From Byssochlamys sp. IMV 00236 (taxonomy: Eukaryota > Ascomycota > Eurotiomycetes > Eurotiales > Thermoascaceae): a DNA stretch of 20,301 nt. The position numbers and the translations under genes are program-made. This document shows positions 1-8,542 of this stretch, one piece after another. The notes under the pieces were generated by a model. It ran no database searches and was not told where the DNA came from. It saw only the letters and a program-made list of their open reading frames with translations. Location: assembly GCA_001931875.2 (NCBI GenBank), contig MSJH02000097.1, forward strand, positions 1-20,301. Reading direction: 5' to 3'. Position 1 is the first letter of the stretch. Every line of letters starts with the position of its first letter.

Positions 1-1004
1 TTATTTTTTGATGAGTTTGATTCTATTGCACCCCGAAGGTAAAAAGGAAAAAAAAAAAAAAAAAAATACAGGCTCAGCATGAAACTGAAAATTATTATTA
101 TCAGAGGCCACGATAGTACAGGTGTGACAGATAGAGTAGTCAATCAAATGCTCACACAAATGGATGGCGCAGAAGGATTAGATGGAGTTTATGTGTTGGC
201 AGCAACAAGGTATATAAAGAAATATAAAAAGAGAAATATATGATTAATCCGTATATCTCTAGTCGACCTGATTTGATTGATCCAGCGTTATTAAGACCTG
301 GTAGATTGGATAAAGCCTTATTGTGTGGGATGCCTAGTGTGGAGGAGAGATTAGAGGTAATCGTACACAATGTACAATAATTTGATTTATTAAAAGTTGA
401 TAAAAATAGATACTGCAAGCACTGTCTTCTAAAATGAAACTGGCAACGAATGTGGATTTGAGGGTCTATGCAGAAAGGACAGAAGGGTTCTCTGGAGCAG
501 ATCTTCAGGGGTTCTTATATAATGCACACTTGGAGGCTATTCATGGAAGTATCCAAATAGAAACATTTAAAGAAAGCAATGACAACAAAAAACAAGAAAA
601 GCAGAACGAGTTTGTAATGAATGATAATAACAAAGTAGGATTGACATTGGCTGAAAAGGGACAAATCTCACAAAGGGTAAAAAAAAAGAGAGAGAGATAA
701 TTAATAATGATTAATTAATACCAAAACTATATATTCATTATAATAGCTGGCAATGATAAAGAAGGAAATACAAAATGTTAAAAAAGAAACACCAGTGAAA
801 TCTGAAGTAGTTCAGCCTCAAAATGAAGCAGAAATAACTATTGATTATCTCGAATCATCATTGAGATCGACAAGACCTTCGATTACAATAGAAGAATATT
901 ATAGACTAAAAGCAATTTATGATGAGTTTGTTACAGGCCGAACAGGTGAATTACCTTCAGGGGAAGCTGCAAAGGGTATTGGCAAACGCTCCACTCTTGG
1001 TTAA
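1..1004 (+). CDS. PEX1: Peroxisomal biogenesis AAA ATPase Pex1, C-terminal part (5' end outside window)
   Basis: Pex1 forms a hexamer with Pex6 at the peroxisome membrane and extracts ubiquitinated receptor Pex5 for recycling. The window holds the end of the second AAA (D2) domain and the C-terminal tail. I read exons 1-38, 105-209, 263-356, 410-676 and 747-1004, joined by GT-AG introns of 53-70 bp; all phases agree. The first exon carries a Walker B-like [13 protein letters not shown]. Exon 2 has [15 protein letters not shown]. Exon 3 has [18 protein letters not shown], the region of the arginine-finger and sensor residues, and its exact form is diagnostic of Pex1 rather than Pex6 or Cdc48. 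Exon 4 holds the small helical subdomain ([18 protein letters not shown]). The last exon has a conserved-looking helix ([17 protein letters not shown]) and ends in a short Gly/Ser tail. Nothing looks broken. The 5' two thirds of the gene lie before base 1. Confidence 0.93.
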
Positions 1005-1318
1005 AATCTATTAATAGAATATTTTAAATTCAACAACTCCCCTTTTTCTTTTCCCTCTTTCTGTCTGTCCCTCTTTCTTCTCTTAATATCTCTTTTTTTT
1101 TTCTTTTTCTCTCTCTTTTTTAATTTTTTTATTCCCTTAAATTTTTATAATTGAAATTATAAAAATAACAGGTTTAAATTTAGGAAAAGTGTAAATAAAA
1201 AAAAAAGTTTAAAAATATAACAAAATACGCGCATTTTTTACTAACGGTACCACATTCATTCATTCATACAATACAATACACAAATACACACCCATAAAAA
1301 AATTTTACATTACAGTCA
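1005..1318. other. Intergenic region PEX1 / MADS-box gene
   Basis: This 314-bp stretch has no coding sequence. It begins with a strongly pyrimidine-rich block (about 1035-1130), then AT-rich DNA with an AATAAA at 1194-1199 that could be the PEX1 poly(A) signal, about 190 bp after the stop. Short CATT and ATACA repeats follow (about 1255-1290), just before the MADS-box start codon. It probably contains the PEX1 3' UTR and the promoter of the next gene. Confidence 0.6.
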
Positions 1319-2934
1319 ATGGGACGTAAAAAGATCAAGATTCAGCCCATTAAAGATGACCGCAATAGACAGGTAACTGAAGAAGAATATTATAAGAAAT
1401 ACTGTTGTTACTAAAAATAAATCAAGGTCACTTTTCTTAAACGCAAGTATGGTTTAATGAAGAAAGCATATGAATTAAGTGTATTATGTGATTGTGAAAT
1501 TGCATTAATCATCTTTAACAACAATGGCAAACTTGTACAATATGCTAGTACAGATATTGATAAGATACTCATGAAATATACTGAAGTATATATATGAAAT
1601 CAATTGGATATATGTGTTTATATTCACTCTCTCTCTTTATAGTATAATGAACCACACGAGAGCAAATCAAATCAAGATGTATGTTTATATATACATCATA
1701 AATATACTATATCTCACAGATTCAATTGTATAGTTTATAAGTAATCTAGAGCAAGATGAATCAGTAAGAGACGATGAAGATGATGATATGGATGATGATG
1801 AACAACCTAAAAAGACGATGCCTACTGTCACTGTTCCAACTCAGGCAAATCATAAAACATATCAATCTCCTCAAGCACAACCACAGCAATCACAACAACA
1901 ACAACAACCATCTGTTCCTAACCAATTGTATTATCCTTCTCAACAAATGCGCTATGGACAACATCAAATGTCTCAAACTTATGAACTGTATACTATTCCT
2001 TCGCAACAATCAAATCCCACTACCCCTCAACCTATGTATATGATTGTAAGCTTTTATTTTTAATTCAAAATGTGTATATATAACCCTTTGCTTTCATTAT
2101 AGAATGGTGTAGCTACTCATGGAGCACAGACTGTTCCTCCTTATGGCTTTGTATCTCATCAGCATCAACATCAACATCAGCAACAACAGCAACAACAACA
2201 ACAACAACAACAACAGTACCAATCTCATCTATCTCAAGCTTATTCTCCGCGTATCCCTGCAGCTCATAGTAGACAAGCATCCATGCAGTACCCCATGAAC
2301 AATATGCCCTCACATAATATAGCCGCGCCCACTAGCCCTGCCATGTCTACACACAGTACCATAAGTGCTACTAGCAAAAAGCCGCCCAAGTTGCGTGTGC
2401 AAATACCAGAAGTAATAGAGAACCAATCACCCGGTCAACTTACGACTGTTACAAAACATAAGCATCAATTATCCGTTTCTTCAGTCTCCTCTACAGGCAC
2501 AAAGGATGAAGCAATAGATGTGCCCTCACAGCAAACAAATGAAATCACACCACCGCAGCAACAACAGCAACAACAACAGCAACCGTATTATCGTCCTACT
2601 GAACCAGGCCCACCTTCTGCTCTACCTTCTCAGTTTGCACAGAATCTGCCTTCACCTTCAACATTATATCCTGTATTTTATCAGCAAAACGAGCTACCAA
2701 GTCCACTCAATTTTACAGCGACACCTGTTACTGCTCAGCAGAATGGAGGAAACAATGTCTTTCACTGGCCAGTCCCTCAACAACGAGATTATAGACCTTC
2801 ACCTTTAAATCCTGAAAGGTAAGCTCATATGCATTTATGTGCTGGTATCTAACATTATGTGTAGCGAATCAAATAATAATAAAAGAATGCATAAAGAGCA
2901 ACAAGAACAAGAAAACAAGAGACTAAAATCATAA
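1319..2934 (+). CDS. MEF2-type MADS-box transcription factor
   Basis: Type II (MEF2-like) MADS-box DNA-binding protein, expected to bind A/T-rich sites in the nucleus as a dimer. Exons read as 1319-1372, 1427-1585, 1643-1678, 1734-2045, 2103-2818 and 2865-2934, giving 448 aa with consistent phases. Residues 1-57 are the MADS box (starts [18 protein letters not shown], continues [19 protein letters not shown]). Residues about 58-85 are a MEF2 domain ([15 protein letters not shown], then [12 protein letters not shown]), which is strikingly close to animal MEF2 and unlike the diverged yeast Rlm1. After that come an acidic run ([10 protein letters not shown]), Gln/Pro/Ser-rich sequence with a (CAA/CAG) tract at about 2158-2217 and another at about 2556-2583, and a charged Lys/Gln-rich end. 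In fungi such factors often act below the cell-wall-integrity MAP kinase (Rlm1); that role here is inference. The first intron splits the MADS box after residue 18. Confidence 0.93.
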
Positions 2935-3169
2935 AAAAAAAATATATATATAAAAAAACTGTTCAGTTCATTTCAAACTGATACACACACACACAAATGT
3001 ATAGTAGTGGTAGCCAGTAGTAGAGGCAACGAGTTGTAGTCAATCACGCAGCTATAGACTTTATGTTTATATGTATTAAACCTTTCCTTATTGTTTTTTT
3101 TTTTGTTTATAAAATAAACTACACTTTTTTCATAGAAAACACCGTGACTTTTGCACTTTCTCTCGTTAA
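2935..3169. other. Intergenic region MADS-box gene / octanoyltransferase
   Basis: AT-rich spacer of 235 bp with a short (CA)n run near 2983-2996 and a T run near 3094-3104. AATAAA at 3113-3118 is a candidate poly(A) signal for the MADS-box transcript; it lies only about 50 bp before the next start codon, so the two genes are packed head to tail with little room for a separate promoter. Confidence 0.5.
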
Positions 3170-4108
3170 ATGTCATTGCTCAAGAGATTCAGCATTCCAA
3201 GAAGCTATTATTCCACTTGTTCTAATGTATACAGTAAACCAGTTAATAATAGACCTATCGGGTACTTGAAACTACCTGGCCTAGTTCCTTATGAAAAGGG
3301 ACTTCAATTGCAGTCATATCTTGTAGCCAGACGACACCGTATTAATCAAGAGAATGCTAATGTCCCAGTCGCCGACGTCATTTGCTTACTAGAACATACA
3401 CCCACATTTACTGCTGGTAGACGAATGCGTGGTAAAACTGATATAGAAGAAGAGAAAAGATTAAGAGCTTTGGGAGCAGATTATTTTGAGGTATTTTTGT
3501 AAAACATCAAAATAGATACAAGGTATACTATATCTTTTTTTTTTTTTTTTTTTTTTTTTTTTCTTCAGACCATGAGAGGTGGGCAAGTGACATTTCATGG
3601 ACCAGGACAACTTGTTGCTTATCCGATATTAGATATAAGAGGCTATAAGGTTTGCTGTGGCCGGTGATGTGAAAATATATGCATAGTAACCCAATTCATA
3701 TAGTTGAATGTAAGATGTTATGTGTCTAGGTTAGAAAAAACAATCATTGATTGCTGTGCTAAATACGGAATTAAAGCCAACACGACAGAAAATACAGGCG
3801 TATGGGTTGGACATGACGACAAAATTGCGTCCTTGGGAGTTCAGCTACAGCGTTATGTGAGCAGCCATGGAGTGTCATTAAACTGCAATATTGACTTGAA
3901 TTGGTTCGATCATATCGTGCCGTGTGGACTGGCCGATAAGCGGGCTACTTCTATCTCAAAAGAAAAGAATCAAGACATTTCACCTGATCAAGTGGCGCCA
4001 AAGCTCGTCGAAAGCTTTGAATCGTTATTTCAAAAAGAGTTGATTCCCATCGAAATAGAGGATGTACTAACTAAACAGGAACAAATTGAACTTTCTTTAT
4101 TGCATTAA
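3170..4108 (+). CDS. LIPT2: Mitochondrial lipoyl(octanoyl) transferase
   Basis: Transfers octanoyl from acyl-carrier protein to lipoyl domains (first step of protein lipoylation; LipB/Lip2/LIPT2 family). Exons 3170-3490, 3569-3649 and 3704-4108 give 268 aa, normal for the eukaryotic family. The N-terminus ([18 protein letters not shown]) is basic and hydroxylated with no acids, as expected of a mitochondrial presequence. The family signature [12 protein letters not shown] lies at residues 110-121. The catalytic dyad is visible: Lys174 (KIASLGVQ) and Cys208 ([10 protein letters not shown]), spaced 34 residues apart as in bacterial LipB. Intron 1 contains a run of 28 T; intron 2 starts with the unusual donor GTTTGC, but splicing there restores the frame at [11 protein letters not shown]. 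The stop codon region overlaps the end of the opposite-strand SAP-domain gene. Confidence 0.93.
3535..3562 (+). repeat. 28-bp poly(T) tract in intron 1 of the octanoyltransferase gene
   Basis: An uninterrupted run of 28 T directly precedes the acceptor CTTCAG. It serves as an extreme polypyrimidine tract. Such a run is prone to length changes. Confidence 0.9.
4096..4101 (-). promoter_or_regulatory. Candidate poly(A) signal embedded in the SAP-gene stop codon
   Basis: On the minus strand CAATAAAG contains both the TAA stop (4099-4097) and a canonical AATAAA. It lies inside the last codons of the plus-strand octanoyltransferase. Confidence 0.4.
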
Positions 4109-5323
4109 ATACGACTCCATGTTATTTTGGCCCCATTCATTACTACTATTACTACTACTATTGTTATTATTGTTACTCTTACTGTTATCTGTGGTATGGT
4201 TGCCGTTTGAATAAAGATCAAAATTGAGTATGTCATTATTATTCCATGGCTGTGCTTCTGGGTGATCAGGAAATAGCAGTAGATCTCCTTGGTTAGGATT
4301 ATCAATGCTTGATAAATCAAAATTGAATAAGTCTATAGTAAAAGAAAGGATTATGATCTACAAGATGATGATTCAATGTCTATTTACTACTCACCATTGA
4401 TATCAATATCTTGATCGTTAAATGACATGGAGTTAGGGCTTGATGTAAACATGGTGTCGCTTTGTACAGATGATGATAGCAGACTATCTTGCGCAGGTAT
4501 AGGTGAATGAATTGTCATGTTGGCTAGACTTTGTAATGCTGGTGATTCTGTCTGTTGCAGGGCCCATGCACCATTGTTTGCACTTAGAATGACTTGTGGT
4601 GACTTTGATTGTTGCTGTGGTTGTATAGGCTGCTGTATAGGTTGCTGTATAGGTTGCTGTATAGGTTGCTGTATAGGTTGCTGTATGGGTTGCTGTATAG
4701 GTTGCTGTGTAGGTTGTTGCTGTTGCTGTGTAGGCTGCGGTTGCGGTTGCTGTCTTGGCAACAATGTCTGTGGCTTATTTGGTAACTCAGGTTGTTGAGT
4801 TACTTGTATTTTGGGCGTTTGAACTTGAGGAGAAGGCTGCTTTCCATTGGCTCCTGACTTGATCAGTCTATCGCGAGCTTCTTTTAATCTCTCTATCAAT
4901 ACTGCCTTCTTTCCTGTGGCCAGCAAACCACGTTCACGAAGCATTTCCTTCAATTCTGCGACTGTCACATCATCAAAATTAACGTGTAACAATTGTTCAT
5001 CTAATCTTCTCTTTGTCTCCGCAGGGTCCAAGACAACAGGCTTAGGCTGCGGTTTCTTGGGTACACGCTCAATAGCCATCGGAGGCGCTTCGACCTTTAA
5101 TGCTTTTGAGGTATGCTGAATGGGACGAGGATCTGTCACTTGTACGCTAGCAAATATCACTGGGTTCTGAGTTTTATTGTACTGATTTCTTCCCTGAAAA
5201 GCAGGAGGCAGAGACGAGGACCTTCTTCTTTTTGTATGTTGCCTTAGTTTTTTTCCCAAATCCATATTATAAGTTGTCTTTTGTAATTCTGGGAAGAATG
5301 TGATAGTTTGTGGTTGCTGTTGC

Positions 5324-5354
<31 letters not shown>

Positions 5355-5854
5355 GCTGTGTGTTTAACATGGTCGGAGATAAATTATGTGATTCAATAGA
5401 AGAGCTTGTGGAAATGGGTGAGGAAGATGAGTCAGGCAAATGAGCATTTGTACTTGTAGTAGTAGCAGTTCCCTCAGTGTTTGAATTGCTTGGACGATGT
5501 TGATCATATGAAAATTCAGTTGGAAACGTCAAGTTCTAATAGTAAAACGATGGGTGAGAAAATATTATTATTTTCATCTTTTATGTGTGTATTTACAACT
5601 TTATCAGTCTTGAAAGGAAAATCTTCTTCTATAATAGTTGGTTCATTGATGACTTTATTCAAAAATAGTGGATTGATAGGCAAATCAACTGAAGAACTAC
5701 GTCTTCTTTGAAATGGAGGTGGGGGCAATGGTTGCTGATAAGACGCGGCTGACTTTGGGTCATAATCCAAATAAGATTCTTGTCCACCATTGCTCCAGTC
5801 TATGCTTGTAAACAAAGGCGTGTGGTGTAAACTCCAGTAATCGTTGGCTTCCAT
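4097..5854 (-). CDS. SAP-domain, Gln-rich protein, probable transcriptional coactivator
   Basis: Exons (minus strand) 5854-5597, 5535-4395 and 4332-4097 give 544 aa with matching phases; introns are 61 and 62 bp. I chose the ATG at 5854 (MEANDYWSL); an in-frame ATG at 5899 would add a Phe-run leader that is probably untranslated. Layout: Arg/Ser patch RRRSSSVDLP (about 50-60), Ser/Thr-rich stretch, poly-Gln of about 16 (145-160), basic patch KKLRQHTKRRRSSS (about 183-196), SAP helix-extended loop-helix (about 275-312; core VAELKEMLRERGLLATGKKA), Gln/Pro region with (QQPI) repeats, then an Asn/Ser-rich tail with two acidic-hydrophobic clusters (DLFNFDLSS and DILNFDLYS) that look like activation motifs. 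SAP domains bind A/T-rich DNA. The order basic, Gln-rich, SAP and C-terminal activation-like region recalls myocardin-family coactivators, but no RPEL motif is visible, so this is analogy and not an assignment. Confidence 0.85.
4210..4215 (+). promoter_or_regulatory. Candidate poly(A) signal of the octanoyltransferase, inside the opposite gene
   Basis: First plus-strand AATAAA after the octanoyltransferase stop (102 bp downstream). It lies within the last coding exon of the minus-strand SAP-domain gene, so use of it would give transcripts that overlap in antisense. Confidence 0.45.
4622..4731 (-). repeat. 12-bp minisatellite encoding (QQPI)n in the SAP-domain gene
   Basis: About seven tandem copies of a 12-bp unit (plus strand TTGCTGTATAGG) run in frame with the SAP-domain protein and encode Gln-Gln-Pro-Ile. 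Single-base variants (ATGGG, GTAGG) give Met/Thr versions and show where copies have diverged. Confidence 0.88.
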
Positions 5855-6492
5855 CTTGAAGAAGAAAAAAAAAAAAAAACGTAATTTTTTTTCTTGCATG
5901 GTTTTATTTAAAGTTCAACTTTGCCTTTTTTGTATAAGCTGGGATTTAATCTGAATAGCCAGTTTGTGCAAACTGAGGAATTGTTAACACACAGAAGGTT
6001 CCAAAGCAGGAAATAGCATCCATTGGAAAGATCTTTAATTCTTAATTATACTTCCTGTGTGACAACAGTTAGACACATATACGCATATATAGTCAAGCTT
6101 GTGGGGTTGTTGATTGTCCCAGAACAATTGTCGGTTATCAAAATTACACTATTCCCAGAAAGTAATGTAGTTCCAAGATGTCGTATTTTGTATATTTTGT
6201 ATTATAAATTTCGAATTATGCGACATACTTTAGAAAAAAAAAAAACTGTACATCAGGATGATCCTAAATATTAGAGAAAAGATCTTTGGAGTGGAGTCAC
6301 TGTAACTCAAAGATTGGTGACCAGTAACAAGTTAGGACGTCTTCAGGGTATTAAATGTAATACTTTTATTAAAATGTTTTTCTTTAAGTGACAAGACTTG
6401 AAGGAAAAGGTGGCAGCTTGGACTTGCTATCGCGAAAAGCAATCTAATTCCCTTTTACCCAGTTCTTCTTCAGTGCCTTTTTTAGGTACTTT
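5855..6492. other. Non-coding interval upstream of the SAP-domain gene
   Basis: Probable promoter of the SAP-domain gene, with a T run just before its ATG on the minus strand (plus-strand A run at 5862-5879). The rest is AT-rich. An 83-codon plus-strand ORF at 6023-6274 has no recognisable domain and low complexity and is not called. No RNA gene was seen. Confidence 0.5.
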
Positions 6493-7445
6493 CTAAAAAG
6501 TTCGGTCGTACTTATTGCTCTCTACAGGCTTGTTGCTTTGCTTGATAGCAGCTTTTCCTTCTTGGTAGCTGCTTTTGACTTTCACAACTGTATTCTAAAA
6601 AAAATAGTATATATCAATTGTTTCTGACAAATAAATTACCCTGAAAGCCAGAAGATTTAACGCCATATCCAGCATTTTTCTAGCTGAACAAGGGAATTGG
6701 TGATAGAGCCAAAATATACCTCATTTCCAGAATAGAACCCTGGTGCCGAAAGACAAAGGTTGGAAATCGACATATCTAGGCCACAGACAGCATTGTTCAC
6801 GTCGAATCCTTTGCTGATATACATGTTGATGATTGCTTTGAACTCTACTATTTGCTTGCAGTGATTCGACTGGAACTTGTGTACACCAGGATTGCCTTTA
6901 GATACTTCCAACGCCAAAGTGTTTGTTTCCTTATTGTAACGCTGAACTATTTCATCCTGTATGATTCTTAGATCAACCTTAAACTCGTTCTTCACTTCAA
7001 TGTTATCTAAAGAGGTTCTGGTGTCTTCCCTAAGAGTTTTAATGATAGATAGTCAGTAAATGAAGTAACTATACACAATGATTAGATGATATCAAGTAAA
7101 GCAACCTACCACTTGAACCTTAAATCAGAGCGTTCAAACAATTTCTCTATTATTGGCGACTATTACTTGCAGATGTAGTACCATTCGGACTTATTCACAT
7201 TATCATTGGAAAGATAGACGTGGTGCTTTTGTAGCTTCAGGATAAAATCAACAAGAAAAAAGACAAAAGTCCTCTTCTTCCCATTTCCCATTCTCCTCTA
7301 CATCATACTCTTTCTGTAGAGCCTTAGTTTTGCGATAAAGCATGGTCCAGCTATAGCCACAAGTCTTGCCAACGTTGTAATACGACATTAGTGAATCCAG
7401 TTTGTTCTTGATATGAACATATTGGTTGATCTCGCATTTTCTAGG

Positions 7446-7498
<53 letters not shown>

Positions 7499-7505
7499 CC
7501 GCCAT
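6493..7505 (-). pseudogene. Unrecognised protein-coding gene remnant with frameshifts
   Basis: I do not recognise the family. Coding-like pieces on the minus strand, in order: 7505-7248 (after a Lys run, KCEINQYVHIKNKLDSLMSY, YNVGKTCGYSWTML), then in another frame about 7233-7146 (VDFILKLQKHHVYLSND, SEWYYICK), then after a possible intron (about 7145-7030) the piece 6995-6657 (FKVDLRIIQDEIVQRYNKET, LEVSKGNPGVHKFQS), then a frame change to KNAGYGVKSSGFQ, a likely intron (about 6596-6629), and a Lys/Ser-rich end (NTVVKVKSSYQEGKAAIKQS) stopping at 6493. The pieces have balanced amino-acid use and splice-like borders, so this was probably a real gene. At least two frame breaks and an A41 run near the 5' end suggest decay. 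A badly assembled live gene is the alternative. Confidence 0.5.
7453..7493 (+). repeat. 41-bp poly(T) tract
   Basis: An uninterrupted run of 41 T (poly-A on the minus strand). Read on the minus strand it would encode a Lys run at the start of the degraded gene. It is long enough to be either a slippage hotspot or the A tail of an old retroposed transcript. Confidence 0.9.
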
Positions 7506-7608
7506 TGTGTTGCGTCAAAACGCGTGCTCTGACGTTCTGGATAGTTAAACGATAAGCTAAAGATCGAGTTCAGATCAAGACTAAAGCATTGCATGTCAAA
7601 TCTTCGGT

Positions 7609-7785
7609 ATGTTTAAGAAGGCGGATATACCACCTTATCATTGTCTGCCTGTTGGTATCAGTTGGTTTGAAAGAGGAGTGCAGCTTCATAGCTTGATATG
7701 TGGCCCAACCGAGCAATCTAAATCAGGTATAAAAGTACCATCTTGCTCTTCAGCTTACACGTTTAAGGTTGTCAAGTCAGCATAA
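7609..7785 (+). CDS. Small hypothetical ORF, 58 aa
   Basis: ATG to TAA open frame of 58 codons (starts MFKKADIPPYHCLPVGISWF) with balanced composition, several Cys and Trp, and no low-complexity run. No family recognised. It sits in a decayed interval with no neighbour it could join in frame, so it may be a gene fragment or chance. Confidence 0.22.
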   Translation: MFKKADIPPYHCLPVGISWFERGVQLHSLICGPTEQSKSGIKVPSCSSAYTFKVVKSA

Positions 7786-8053
7786 GTGTGATATTCGAAA
7801 AACAGTTGTTTTAGATTGGAAAATTAGAAATACAGCAAGATGGAATAAGTCCCTTTGTAGTCATTTATAAACAGAGAAAAGAAAGTAAAATAGTTATGTG
7901 AGAGACGATTTATATTTTTGATTTCAACAGCACTTTTTATTTATATTGATTAACTCTTCATTATTACAAGCAATGTAGTTAGCTTACGTTTTTTGTTTTT
8001 TATATTTTGTTATAAATGCTGTCAACTAATTATACTTAGTGAACGGTATTAAT

Positions 8054-8232
8054 ATGATACGCCATCAAATGCTACAGGCTACAGATACGGTGATCAATAC
8101 TGTGGGATTAATACGAAGCATTATGTTAAAATCGAATAAAAAAGATGTACCTTGGTTGCAAGTAAAACTAATATTGGTATATATGCTCTAATACTACATA
8201 TTTTTTCTCTCTTTTTCTACATATATTTATTA

Positions 8233-8267
<35 letters not shown>

Positions 8268-8324
8268 CTTTTGACATGATATTATCTACTTCATTGACAG
8301 CCGCTATTACTCTTACAACATTGA
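8054..8324 (+). CDS. Possible small two-exon gene, 48 aa
   Basis: An ATG at 8054 opens 41 codons (MIRHQMLQATDTVINTVGLI, later KKDVPWLQVKLIL) up to a GT at 8177. An acceptor TTGACAG at 8300 would add PLLLLQH and a stop. The implied intron (124 bp) is longer than all others in the window and contains a CT/CTTT microsatellite. TATAAAT occurs at about 8011. No family recognised; it may be a remnant. Confidence 0.22.
8233..8271 (+). repeat. (CT)n/(CTTT)n microsatellite
   Basis: About five to six CT units followed by about six CTTT units in an otherwise non-coding AT-rich stretch. Confidence 0.85.
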
Positions 8325-8542
8325 AATACACACACAAACACGCACACTGCTTCCATTTCAGTCGCCCTTTTAATCGTTGTCGTCATTTGAAAATTGCGTA
8401 TTCCATTACGATTTTTGAGACATTGTGTCATTATTTGTTATTGTGATATTTAGGCTTTTAACCTTAAATATAGATAACTAGAAAACTGAGACTGATCCTA
8501 GTTATTTAATACATACTTGAAGCTTTGGTCATCTTGTCACTT

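Noticed and set aside
2113..2313. Minus-strand ORF with a Val run
   Set aside because: Antisense of the CAA/CAG repeat in the MADS-box gene.
2158..2583. CAA/CAG repeats as a possible CRISPR-like or regulatory repeat array
   Set aside because: They are in-frame poly-Gln tracts of the MADS-box protein with no spacer structure.
4517..4798. Plus-strand ORF rich in Cys-Cys-Ile-Gly repeats, looking like a metallothionein-like or secreted Cys-rich protein
   Set aside because: It is the antisense shadow of the (QQPI) minisatellite in the SAP-domain gene, which has domain support, introns and codon continuity.
6023..6274. 83-codon plus-strand ORF
   Set aside because: No motif, Ile/Leu/Tyr-rich composition expected of AT-rich DNA, and ends in a Lys run from poly(A).
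7388..7594. Minus-strand ORF reading into the A41 run in a second frame
   Set aside because: The part after the run is out of frame with the coding-like blocks and the part before shows no motif; the run itself creates the Lys stretch in any frame.
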